Source of the DNA: Henckelia pumila
Lineage: Eukaryota; Streptophyta; Magnoliopsida; Lamiales; Gesneriaceae
Direction: 5' to 3'
NCBI RefSeq assembly: GCF_033568475.1
Contig: NC_133120.1
Span: forward strand, 88,678,151 to 88,742,150
Length of the DNA stretch: 64,000 nucleotides
Shown here: positions 45,990 to 57,505 of the stretch, piece by piece
Layout of the letters: the number at the start of each line of letters is the position of its first letter
How positions within the stretch are numbered: position 1 is the stretch's first letter
Position numbers and translations under genes: made by a program
Notes under the pieces: generated by a model
The model's database searches: none
What the model was told of the DNA's origin: nothing
Seen by the model: the letters and a program-made list of their open reading frames with translations, nothing else

Positions 45990-48640
45990 GTTTTGGAAGG
46001 GAAGATTTAAAGGATGTGGTGGTTCCTCATAATGATACCTTATTGGTCACCTTGACCATAGCCAATTATGATGTGGCTCGCATCTTTGTTGATACTGGTA
46101 GCTCAGTGAACATTATCTTCAAATAAACCCTTGACCAAATGAAATTGAAAGGATTTGAGTTGGACCCAATCACCACGGAGTTGTATGGGTTCATAGGTCA
46201 TGCTTTGCAATCGTTGGGACAAATAGTGCTCCCATTATCTCTTGGAAATGGAGAGCATAGGGTAACCAAAATGGCCTGCTTCACGGTGGTGGATGCACCA
46301 TCCTCTTTCAATGGAATATTGGGGCACCCTGTCCTGAGTGATTTTCGAGCTATGGCATCTACCTCATCAGAAGTTGAAGTTCCCAAGTGGAAGAGAAGTG
46401 GGGGTCGTTCGGGGTGATCAAAAGGCAGCTCGGTTATGCTATGTGAATGAGGTAAAGATTGATGCAAAGAAGAAGCGTAGGGAGGTAGGAATGGTCTCAG
46501 TAGGTCGGACACCGAGGGTGTTTGGACAGAAAGTGCTTCTGGTGTCTGAAGAAGGTCATGAGAAGGTGGAGTTAAGCCCGGGAGCTCAGGTCGTTAAATT
46601 AGCTGCTGACCTCAGCCCGTCGGTGAGGCAAAGCTTGGTTGATTGCTTGAAGAAGAACAAAGACGTTTTTGCTTGGTCTATATCAAAGCTCACAGGGGTT
46701 GGTGCAGAAATCATGGTTCATCGACTCAACATTTTTGCGGGAGCAAGGCCGATAAAGCAGAAGAAGAGACACTTTGGACCTGAAAAGGATAAAGTTATTA
46801 AGAAGGAGGTTGATGAGCTCCTTAGGGCAGGTCACATTAGGGAAGTGCAGTTCCCTACTTGGTTGTCGAATGTGGTCCTTGTCCCTAAGAGTTCAGACAA
46901 GTGGAGGATGTGTGTTGATTTCCGAAACTTAAATAAGGCGTGCCCAAAAGATTGTTATCCTCTGCCTCGAATTGATCAGTTGGTTGACTCTACAGCAGGT
47001 CATCAATATTTGTGTTTCATGGATGCATATCAAGGGTACCACCAAATTCCTTTGGCAGAGGAAGATCAAGATAAAGTAAGTTTCACCACCTCTCATGGAA
47101 CTTTCTGTTACAGAGTGATGCCTTTTGGTTTAAAAAATGCAGGAGCTACTTATCAGAGACTCATGGACAAAGTGTTCGCTTCCCAGGTAGGGAAAAATGT
47201 GAAAGTTTATGTGGATGATATCCTGGTAAAGTCTAAAGATGATGGGGGTTTGATTACTGACTTGAAGGAGACCTTTGCCACACTCAGGTCTTACGGAATA
47301 AAGCTCAATCCTGAGAAATGAGTGTTTGGAGTAAGAGGAGGCAAGTTTTTGGGATACATGGTTACTGAAAGAGGAATTGAGGCTAACCCGGAGAAAGTGC
47401 AAGCTATCCGATCCATGTCTCATCCTAGAAATCTGCAGGAAGTTCAAAGGTTGGCAGGAAGGATAGCGGCTCTATCTCGGTTCATATCTCGATCAGCTCA
47501 TAGAAGTTTACCTTTTTTCAGGGTTCTTCGGAGAGCTAAGAAGTTTGAGTGGGATGCTGAATGCGGGAAGGCATTTGATGACCTAAAAAGCTATTTAGCT
47601 GAACTCCCTGTGTTGGCTAAGGCAACTCCTGGGGAACCATTGTACATCTATTTATCAGCTATGGAAGGGGCAGTCAGCTCAGTACTTATTAGGCAGGAGG
47701 GAGCAGCTCAACACCCTATCTACTTCTACTCACATGCCCTTAAGGGTGCAGAACTCCGGTATTCGGAGGTGGAAAAGCTAGCGTTGGCCTTGGTTATGAC
47801 AGCAAGGAAGCTCAGACCTTACTTTCTATCACATCCTATTGTGGTGCTGACCAACAGCCCCATTGGGAGGATATTGACTCGAGTTGATATTTCGGGAAGA
47901 TTGGTGAAATGGACTACGAAGCTCAATGAGTATGACATCCAGTATGAACCAAGGTTAGCCATTAAGGCTCAGGCGTTGGCTGATTTCCTGGCCGAAACGA
48001 GACATGTGGGAGCAGAGGATTTGTGAAAAGTATATGTTGATGGCTCTTCTAATAATGAAGGATGTGGAGTGGGGGTGTTTTTTTATCTCCCCTCGTGGAG
48101 ATGAGATCAGGTTGGCAGTTAGGTTGGATTTTCGAGCTTCTAATAACGAGGCAGAGTATGAGGCTGTGCTAATCGGCCTCCGAGCAGCTAAGCAAGCTGG
48201 GGCAGCTCGGGTGCATCTCTACTCTGATTCACAGTTAGTAGCTCAGCAGGTGAATGGAACGTATGAAGTCAAAAATGAGAAGTTGAAGGAATACATGAGG
48301 GCGATAGAGGAAGCTCGGGGTCTCTTTGATGAGGTAATGTTTGAACAAATTCCGAGGGAGAGCAATGAAAAAGCAGATTATCTTGCCAAGAAGGCTAGCT
48401 CACTTCATAACTGGAAGAACAGAGAGGTAGTCGTGTAAGTGGAATTAACACTTTCTACTGAGCTCATACCATTAGCTCAGGAAGAGAGTGACTGGAGAAG
48501 AGAGCTCTTGGAGTACATGGAGAAGGGCGAATTACCCAAGGATCCAAAAAAGGCATATTGGTTGAAGCAGAGGAGTCTCCGCTTTGTGATGGTGGAGGGA
48601 GTTCTTTATAAGAGGTCATTTTCTGGACCTCTTCTCAAGT
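45990..48640 (+). pseudogene. Fossil Ty3/Gypsy pol region: protease, reverse transcriptase, RNase H
   Basis: Protease is marked by FVDTGSSVNIIF near 46090. Reverse transcriptase is marked by WRMCVDFRNLNKACPKDCYP and the catalytic YVDDIL near 47215, then a thumb region with FLGYMV. RNase H covers about 47600-48430, with a second RNase H-like part including SNNEAEYEAVLIGL, as is typical of the Tat lineage (dual RNase H). The region runs up to the target duplication of the nested element at 48641. Part of the broken element. Confidence 0.88.
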
Positions 48641-48645
48641 GTTTA

Positions 48646-51600
48646 TGAAACACCTACTACTAATAAATGCGGAATTTTTTTTTTTTTTTAAATAATACTA
48701 CTATACATACATGCCCATACATATATGTATATAAAAATAACATACTTTTTCTTAAATAACCTGAAAAATATTAAATAAATAAATTCTTAAAAATGTTTCA
48801 TGCATCAATTTAAAATAATAAACAATGCTGCTGAAAAATCTCATATGCGGAAACAATAATAAAATAAAACATGTTTCAAAATTCAACATAATAAACTAAA
48901 TAGCTGCGACGGTCACGGGGTCCACTGCTCCATGAGCTCATAAGTCCTCACCACCGGTAGGAGCTACATAAACGTCATCATGCTCACCTGCACCATATAA
49001 GCGTAGTGAGCCTAGGGGCTCAACATGTCTAATCCTTTATAACAAGGTTAAAAATAATGCATTACATAATTACTAATACATATACATGTACATGAGCATG
49101 CATGGAAATATTTTCATCACATAATAAAACTGCTGAATCATAAACTGAATCATAACCATAATCATAAACATATTACTTCATCATCATATATAACATAATT
49201 GAGCAATGCTTTTGAAACCTGAAGATGGTCCTATCCGTAAGTGTGACGCTCATGTGTCGACTGATCAGTCTCCTGAACCAACGTACGATGGCGGTGATAA
49301 ATCACCTCCTATGGTAGTAAACTACCGAATCATATGGTGGATAATCACCCCTATGGTAGTAAAACTACCGAATCATATGGTGGAAAACCACCCCTATGTC
49401 ACACATACTTCAATTTTCACCAAAATATTTTATTGCTCATCATTTACATAATTATATACATAAGAAATTTCATGAATACATGCACTGAAAATATGTCCGT
49501 AATATATATTTAATTTATTTTCATAATAAATATACTTATACTTAAAATATAAACTTTATGCATAAAATAATTAAATATATATTCTGGACTTATTTATTTT
49601 CATGGGTTGGTCCAAACTGCTGGTCTTTCTACTAAACCCCTTAACTGACTTAAAGTCCATTAACTAACTTAAAGCTCATAATTAATAAATAATTTTAAAA
49701 ATTATAATTTTTACTAAAATAAAATACTTAAATGTTATTGGGCTTAAATAAAAATATTTAGGTCCAATAACTAATTAATTCATAAAAATTCCTGGATTGG
49801 CCCAATAAAATCACTGATTAGCCCAAAAATTCCTATGGGCCCACGAGCCCATAAAAATCATCGGGCTAACTTAAAAATAATTTTGAAAGCCCAAATTAAT
49901 TGGTCCAAAAACCAATTAAAACATTAAACACTTTAAAATTAAAAATACTCGAGCCCGGCCCACCTAACCCGGACCCGGACTCACTTGACCCGACCCACTA
50001 ACCTACAGACCCGACCCGGACCACCCAGACCCGACCCAGCAACCTCCAAACCCCAAACCCGATTTCCCCTCCCCCCCTCTTCCTCTCTCGGCTGCAAGCA
50101 GCAGGCCTTCTTGGCCTGCTGCCGGCCAGCTTCAGCCACCCCTGGCCGGAGCGCCGCCGCCCAGATTTAGCCCACGTCTGGGCGGTCCTAACCCACCATG
50201 GATCAGCCCGAGCCATGGCCCAAGCCAAGAAGCCGAAGGCTTCTTCTCAGAAACCCTAAACTACAGCTCTTTGACCAACTCGACCCTAGACCTGAACCTA
50301 GCCGACTCCAGCCCCTGTAATCCGATCATGGCTCACTTCCTATGTAACGTCCAGAAATTTGCTACGTAAATCCGCATGCATAACTAAGAGATTTAATAAG
50401 TTTAAAATAATGTGAAAATGTGTTAAATTATTTTTATGAGTGATTATTTAAATTATGTGATTTATTTTCATGTTTTAAATATTTTTTCGGCATTTAAATT
50501 TGTTTTCTGTGGTTTATGAATTTATTTGAGAAAGTTTATTTTATGATCGCGTAGGCGGGGCCGTGGACGGACGAGATGTTTGTTTTCACCCAAAATATTT
50601 TCGGAGATTTTTAGGAGCCTTAAAATATTATTTTAAGGTATAATTTGAAGAAAATTATGGTATTTATATATATGTATATTTAGATGTCCGTTTTTACCCA
50701 AAATAAATCATTTTAATTACTTTTATTAAGTTTTAAAAATCACCTATTTTATTATTTCGGGATTTTTAAGTTTTTAGCAAATTATCATGTATTTTTTAGT
50801 TTAAATTTTAGTAATTATCTACCCAAAGTATTTATTTAAATATTTAACCTAGACTACCCAAATATTATCCTAAGATTTTCTACCCTATCTCACGCCTCAA
50901 CTCCCTAGCCGCCTCCCTCAACCTTTCTCCATCATCTTCATCGTTCCAACAAGATTTTCACAGCCCCGTAGCCGAGCTTTTAAGATTTTATATTGGTTGG
51001 AGATCTGTTCGTCCCGGAGAGCCGTACGACGCGACATAAACGTTATTTCTTGCAAATATTCATCAAGGCACGTCTCGAATCCATTCTTGGCCACCATTTA
51101 AATCATATACACTGATTTTTTACTATGAATGATTTGTTAATGCATGTGTTTTCAGAATTTAAGGATATTATTCATGATTCATGCATGTAATCACGTTTTT
51201 TATGCATAAGGCTCATGTTGACGAGTTTTCTGATCACGGCTTGATCGGGACTGCTGCACCTTTGTTAGGGGTCTGATCTAGGGTCCTTAGGGTTGGTTTG
51301 GAGGGCTGGTTCATGGCTGGAAAGGGCTGGAACCGGCCATATCTTCTGATGCGCAGCAGGTCACGCAGGTTGAGCGAGGTTGGGAGATTTGCTCGTTCTC
51401 GGTCCACAGAGCGTATTTTAGGGTGATTCCAGTTAGGTTAGAACCCCAAGACCTTGGGAAAGATTTTTCAGGTGGTTCTCCGGCCGGTTATTGCCGGAGA
51501 TTGGCGGCCGAACGGCCGGAAGTGGCTGATCGCGTTCTGCGCGCGAGCAGAAACTAGGTCTAGAGTGTTTTGGTTCGTTCTTCTTCCACAGACCACGGTT

Positions 51601-54338
51601 TGAGGTAAAATTTTTTGGGTTAGAACCGTCTGGGTGTTGGCTAAGTATGAGAGGTGGTTTCACGGCCAAAGGTGGCCTGAGCAGGCGGCACGATCAGATT
51701 TTCTGAAGCCGCTCAGGGCTGCCTCGAGTTGGGCTTAGGGAGAGGTAAGCTAGGGTTGTGTCTTGTGTTTTGGCAGGCCGGGCTCCGCTTTTCGAGTCCG
51801 GGTCGGGTCTAAAATATAATGGGTCGAGTTAGTTTGGTCCAGGTCTGGGTTATATTAGTTGAACTCGGGTATTTTTATTTTAAATTAAATAAGAGATTTA
51901 GTTAATAATTAATGGGTTTGGGCTTGACTTAATTAATTAATTACACTAATTTAATATTAATTTTGGGCTTAAATAATTAATGAAGTGAGCCCACTAATTT
52001 TTCATGGCCCGTGTGATTCATGAGAATTATTGGGCCAAGTTGTGTCGGGTTTAGTAATTTTATCAGTCAAATTTATAAGTTAATGGTTAGTTAATAATTT
52101 TATTAATTTAACTTTAAGTTAATAAGTTGATGGGCCTAAATTATGTTTTTAGTGAGCCCATTAGTTTTTCATGGGCCTGGGGGCCCATGAAGCTTAATGG
52201 GCCAGGTCAGGTTGGGCTTTTGGGTTTTTGAGCCAGTCTAGGAATTTTTGAGTTTAAGTCTAGTGGTCAGCAGCTCGAACAAGTCCTTGGAAAATAAATG
52301 TCCGTAAATATATATTTAATTCATGCATGCATTTTTATTAGATATATAAGTATGATTTTTAAGAAAATAAATTAAATATATATTTACGGGCAAATTTTCA
52401 TGAAAATAAAGAAATAATGAGAATTTTTATGTTCATGCATCATTAAGAATTTTCATGATAAGTTTAAGAGCATGTTATGAAAAATATTTTTATGGAAGTT
52501 GAAGTGAAGGTGGAAAGTGATGTGGTTGGAGGCCGGGATACCTGGGCCCGGTGACCTTCCTAATGATGTATAAGTATGATGAGCTTATGGATCCAGCTGA
52601 GAGGGCTGGTGAAGTGGCAGCACAGAGGTGGAAATCCCACCGCCGCGTACGTTGGTTTATAGATTGATCAATCGCTCAGTATGATGCCACCGACATGGAT
52701 ACGACCTGTTGAGAACTAAGAAATTATGATAAGACATTTTATGAGATTTATTAAATATGATGTTTATGTTTAGCATGATGATGAAGCATTATAATTATTT
52801 ATTCATGTTTATATGCATAATATTTTAAGAGCATGCACGTATAATTATTATTCACGTATTTTATATGATGTGTGCTTGTGTGTGGTTTCATTTTGTTATA
52901 TAAGGATAGAACGTGCTGAGCCTCGAGGCTTACTAGATTTAAATGGTGCAGGTGAGCAGAATGTTAATGAAGTTAATGTGTTCCCGACTGGTGGCGAGGG
53001 CATATGAGTATCCAGGCGGCTAGAACCCGTGACCATTGCTCTAAGATGATTTTTATGTTGAGACTAGAACATATATTTCCGCATATGTATTATTATTATA
53101 GATTTTTAGTATATGCATGGATTTTACATTTAAGTAATTATTTTCTAAGTTTTCATGAATTTTTGTGAAAGAAATATTATTTAGGAATTTTATTATGACA
53201 TTCTTATAAATTATTATTTAGTAATTAGTTTTAAGTATTTAATTGCATGCGTGTACCTTTATTGTATTTTTTGTGTATTTTTATTTTAAATTAAGTAAAG
53301 TTATTTTTAAGTACGATATATATATGTATGGGCATATATATATTTATATTCATTATTTTATAATAAGAGATTTAAAAAAAAAAATCAGTAGTAGTTTTAG
53401 GATGTTTCATCCTAGGACCCTAGCCCACCTCTGACTCGAGCCCTAGCCTCTGGACCGAACCATGCAACAAGAAAACGTGAATCATGACTGAAACCATCAA
53501 CAAACATGCATCAAATCATACATTCTTGCATAAAACGAAAAGTTCATGATAAATTCTGAAATAAAAACCATCATGCATGATTAATAGCTTATATGGTGGC
53601 CAAAAGAAGGATTTAGACATGCCTTGAATTTATTTGACGAGAGTTGATGCGTTTATGGGTCTCCGGGACGACGAACGGACCAAAATCTTCAAAGATGGAG
53701 CTTGGTTGGATCGACTATGGGTGTTTTCTGCTGAAGAAAGCGTGAACAAGGTTGAAGAAAGGGGTTGGAGGCGGCTGATTGTTTTTTTTAATCGGTCATA
53801 GGGATTTAGTTTATGTTTAAATTTGAGTAGATAATAGGTTTAAAATCCCATTAAATAAATATATAGATATTATACCTTAAAGATAAAAATTTTAAGCTCC
53901 TAAAATATTAACAATCTGATAACAAATCAAAAATCCCGAAATTATAATATAGAGTATTTTTAAAAATTAATAAAAGTCCATAAAATGACTCATTTTGGCC
54001 AAAAATCAATTATTAAATAAATATATAACTAAATACTAAAATTTTCTTGACAAAATATCTTAAAATATTATTCTAAGGCTCATAAAACTCATAAAATATT
54101 TTTGGCTAAGAATTTTGGTATCTCGTCCGTCCACGGTCCCGTCTACACGATCAAAACCAATAATTCCTTAAAAATCTAAAAATTCTAAAATAGCGGGTTA
54201 AATGCTAAAATAAATTAAATCATGCATATAATTCACATAATAACACATAAATGTCATTTAACCCAAATATAAATTTTAAATAATCATTTTCCTTAATTAT
54301 GCATGCAAATTTACGTATTAAAATTTTCGGGTGTTACA
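48646..54338 (-). mobile_element. Nested solo-LTR-like element, first level, reverse orientation
   Basis: It inserted in the pol of the Tat/Retand-type element with a perfect 5-bp duplication GTTTA (48641-48645 and 54339-54343). Read on the minus strand it starts TGTAACACCCGAAAATTTTA and ends GTAGTAGGTGTTTCA. Without its own insertion it is about 2.6 kb with no coding capacity, so I read it as a solo LTR. Long LTRs starting TGTAACACCC are usual in the Tekay/Del chromoviruses. It shares sequence with the element nested inside it, for example the conserved patch with GGTGCAGGTGAGCA. Confidence 0.85.
50343..53409 (+). mobile_element. Nested solo-LTR-like element, second level, same family, opposite orientation
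   Basis: A 3.07-kb element beginning TGTAACGTCCAGAAATTTGC and ending GTAGTTTTAGGATGTTTCA, flanked by a perfect 5-bp duplication TCCTA (50338-50342 and 53410-53414). It carries no coding region. Its termini and several inner patches match the element it interrupts, but in the other orientation, so the two can form a long imperfect inverted repeat. It is probably a solo LTR of a Tekay/Del-type element. Confidence 0.85.
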
Positions 54339-54343
54339 GTTTA

Positions 54344-55258
54344 GGCCCTAAGGAAGCTCATTATGTCTTGAAGGAGATACACGAGGGGTGTTGTGGAAAT
54401 CACTTGGGGTCTTATTCTCTAGCCCGTAAGGTTCTCTTAGCGGGATATTTTTGGCCTACTATTTTGAAAGGTGTCATAGCTTTGGTGACTTCTTGTGACA
54501 GTTGTCAGCGACATAGCAGACTTCAGCATCAGCCAGCAGCGTTAATGAAAGGAATCGTGGCAGCGTGTCCTTTCGATCAGTGGGGAATGGATATTGTGGG
54601 TCCTTTCCCCCCAGCTCCAGCTCAGAAAAAATTCTTGTTGGTCGCTATTGATTACTTCTCTAAGTGGGTGGAGGCGGAGGCCTTGGCTCGAATTACTGAA
54701 GGGGAAGTGCTGAAATTTCTATGGAAGAATATAATATGCAGATTTGGGGTACCTAGGAAGCTTATTTCTGATAATGGAAGACAATTTCAAGGAGCTCGGG
54801 TGCAAGCATGGTGTAAAGAGATGAAGATCCAACAGCACTTCACCTCTGTCCATTATCCCCAAAGCAATGGCCAGGTAGAAGTGACTAACCGATATTTAGT
54901 ACAAAGTTTGAAGACACGATTGGGAAAGGCCCAGGGAAATTGGGTGGAAGAGCTCCCTAGCGTGTTATGGTCATATCGTACTATGCCAAAAATTGGAACC
55001 GGAGAAACTCCATTTAGCCTGGTTTATGGAAATGAGGCGGTCTTGCCAGCAGAAATTGGGGAAGAGTCGGCTCGGGTCATTTACTACGATGAGAAGAATG
55101 GAGAAAAGAGAATGGAAGACTTAGACTTCTTGGATGAAAAGAGAGAAGGTGCTGCCATCAGAATGGAGGCGTACAAGAACAGGATAGCTCGGTCCTATAA
55201 TCGTCGGGTGCGCAGGAAGGGCTTCCAGGTAGGAGATTTGGTGCTGAGAAAAGTTTAG
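54344..55258 (+). pseudogene. Fossil Ty3/Gypsy integrase region
   Basis: An HHCC-type zinc domain (HYVLKEIHEGCCGNHLGSYS to SCDSCQRHSRL) is followed by the catalytic core with WGMDIVGPFP, ISDNGRQFQG and NGQVEVTNRYL (D, D, E residues), and a basic C-terminal region (GFQVGDLVLRKV). This is the downstream part of the pol that the nested element splits. Part of the broken element. Confidence 0.9.
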
Positions 55259-55515
55259 GAGGGGGCTATAGGGAAGCTCGACCCTAAATGGGAAGGACCC
55301 AAGGTGGTGATGAGGCTCAGTTCGGATGCTTACTACTTGGAAGATTCAAAGGGGAAGATGCTGAAGAGACCTTGGAGTGCTTACAATTTACGCAAATATT
55401 ATTCTTAAATGTTGCAAGAACAATTTTCCTTTCAGTTGTAATTCATGCAGGCTACATTTTACTTTTATCTATAAGCAGTTGCTCTTTTGAAAATATTGAT
55501 GTAGACATGCCTCAG

Positions 55516-56280
55516 CTCAGCACCTTAGTCACACCTTTTAGGCCCCTGACTTTGGTTCAGCTCATCGCCTTAGTCACGCCTTTTAGGCTCCTGACTTTGG
55601 TTCAACTCATCACCTTAGTCACACCTCTTAGGCCCCTGAATTTGGTTCAGCTCATCACCTTAGTCACGCCTCTTAGGCCCCTGGCTTTGGTTCAGCTCAT
55701 CACCTTAGTCACGCCTCTTAGGCCTCTGACTTTGGCTCAACTCAGCACCTTAGTCACGCCTTTTAGGCCCCTGACTTTGGTTCAGCTTATCACCTTAGTC
55801 ACGCCTCTTAGGCCCCTGGCTTTGGTTCAGCTCATCACCTTAGTCACGTATCTTAGGCCTCTGACTTTGGCTCAGCTCATCACCTTAGTCACGCCTTTTA
55901 GGCCCCTGATTTTGGTTCAGCTCATCGCCTTAGTCACGCCTCTTAGGCCCCTGGCTTTCGTTCAGCTCATCACCTTAGTCACGCCTCTTAGGCCCCTGGC
56001 TTTGGTTCAGCTCATCATCTTAGTCACGCCTCTTAGGCCCCTGGCTTTGGTTCAGCTCATCACCTTAGTCACGCCTCTTAGGCCTCTGACTTTGGCTCAG
56101 CTCATCACCTTAGTCACGCCTCTTAGGCCCCTGGCTTTGGTTCAACTCATCACCTTAGTCACGCCTCTTAGGCCCCTGGCTTTGGTTCAGCTCATCACCT
56201 TAGTCACGCCTCTTAGGCCTCTGGCTTTGGTTCAGCTCATCACCTTAGTCACGCCTCTTAGGCCCCTGACTTTGGTTTAG
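55516..56280 (+). repeat. 45-bp tandem repeat, 17 units
   Basis: The unit reads CTCATCACCTTAGTCACGCC onward for 45 bases. Because 45 is divisible by three, one frame stays open through the array as a 15-residue repeat (LITLVTPLRPLALVQ). Units differ by a few bases. It lies between integrase and the antisense ORF, where Tat-lineage elements often carry tandem repeats. I treat the open frame as a by-product rather than a gene. Confidence 0.95.
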
Positions 56281-56390
56281 ATCTTTACCTTAGTTACGTC
56301 ACCTCAAACCTGACTTTGGCTCAGCTCATTACTTTAGTCACATTTTAACTGAAACACATCTAGTACTTGGCACATCAACCAGTACAGGTA

Positions 56391-56610
56391 GGGAGCTCAT
56401 TCAAGCTTTCGAGCAACATAAGCCAGGTCAGGTCGGGAGTTCATTCAAGTTCTCGGGTAACATCAGTCAGGGCAGGTCGGGAGCTCATGCAAGCTCTCGG
56501 GCAACATCAGTCAGGTCAGGTCGGAAGTTCATTCAAGCTTTCGGATAACATAAGCCAGGTCAGGTCGGGAGTTCATTCAAGCTCTCGGGTAACATACATC
56601 AAGTCACATC
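56391..56610. repeat. 44-bp tandem repeat, 5 units
   Basis: The unit starts GGGAGCTCATTCAAGCTTTC and ends with CAGGTCAGGTC in most copies. A partial unit follows. It is distinct in sequence from the 45-bp array just before it. Confidence 0.92.
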
Positions 56611-56639
56611 GGGAGCTCGGCCAAGACTCCTCGGCATAT

Positions 56640-57410
56640 TTACCAGCTCGGCCCGGGAGCTCAGCTCGGCTTGGGAGCTCAGCTCAGCTCACCTTTGGGA
56701 GTTAATTTTTAAGTATTTATCTTGCCTCCCTTCAGGAGCTCAGCTCTGCTCACCTTTGGATGTTAGTTTATTTTTAAGTATGTATCTCGCTCCTCTCAAG
56801 GAGCTCAGCTCGGCTCAACACTTTCGGGTGTTGGTTTATTTTTAAATGATTATTATGCCTCCCCTTAGGGAGCTTAGCTCGGCCACCTAGAGCTCAGCTA
56901 AGCTCAATGCCTTTTGAGTGTTAGTTTATTTTTAAGTATTTATCTTGCCTCCCTTCAAGAGCTCAGCTCAGCTCACATTTGGGAGTTAATTTTTAAGTAT
57001 TTATCTTGCCTCCCTTCAGGAGATCAGCTCAGCTTACCTTTGGATGTTAGTTTATTTTTAAGTATTTATCTTGACTCCCTTCAAGAGCTCAGCTCAGCTC
57101 ACCTTTGGGAGTTAATTTTTAAGTATTTATCTTGCCTCTCTTCAGGAGCTCAGCTCAGCTCAGCTCAGCTCACCTTTTGATGTTAGTTTATTTTTAAGTA
57201 TGTATCTTGCTCCTCTCAAGGAGCTCAGCTCGGCTCAACACTTTCGGGTGTTGGTTTATTTTTAAATGATTATTATGCCTCCTCTTAGGGAGCTTAGCTC
57301 GGCCACCTAGAGCGCAGCTAAGCTCAACGCATTTTGAGTGTTAGTTTATTTTTAAGTGTTAATTTTGCCTCCCTCTAAGGAGCTCAGCTCATTTTAAGGT
57401 GTTAGTAATC
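56640..57410. repeat. Complex AGCTC-rich tandem repeats with a 420-bp higher-order period
   Basis: Units of about 60-90 bases share GTTAGTTTATTTTTAAGTAT and CTTGCCTCCCTTCAGGAGCT. A multi-unit block starting at 56761 recurs at 57181, a 420-bp higher-order period. The sequence is the same CAGCTC-rich dialect as the LTR repeats. Confidence 0.85.
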
Positions 57411-57505
57411 GCAACTCAAATTGTGATAACCTAAAAGAATAATAATATAACTGAGCTTGCATAATCTGACAAAAATCTAAGTGTTTACATCAGCAATTAC
57501 AAAAA

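Noticed and set aside
50343-53409. A complete LTR retrotransposon inside the nest
   Set aside because: No gag or pol coding sequence, no primer site and no pair of LTRs are visible within the 3-kb span, so a solo LTR or non-autonomous element fits better.
55288-56280. 330-codon open frame encoding a Leu/Val-rich 15-residue repeat
   Set aside because: It is open only because the 45-bp unit is divisible by three; it has no start context or conserved domain and lies in the satellite-like 3' region of a retrotransposon.
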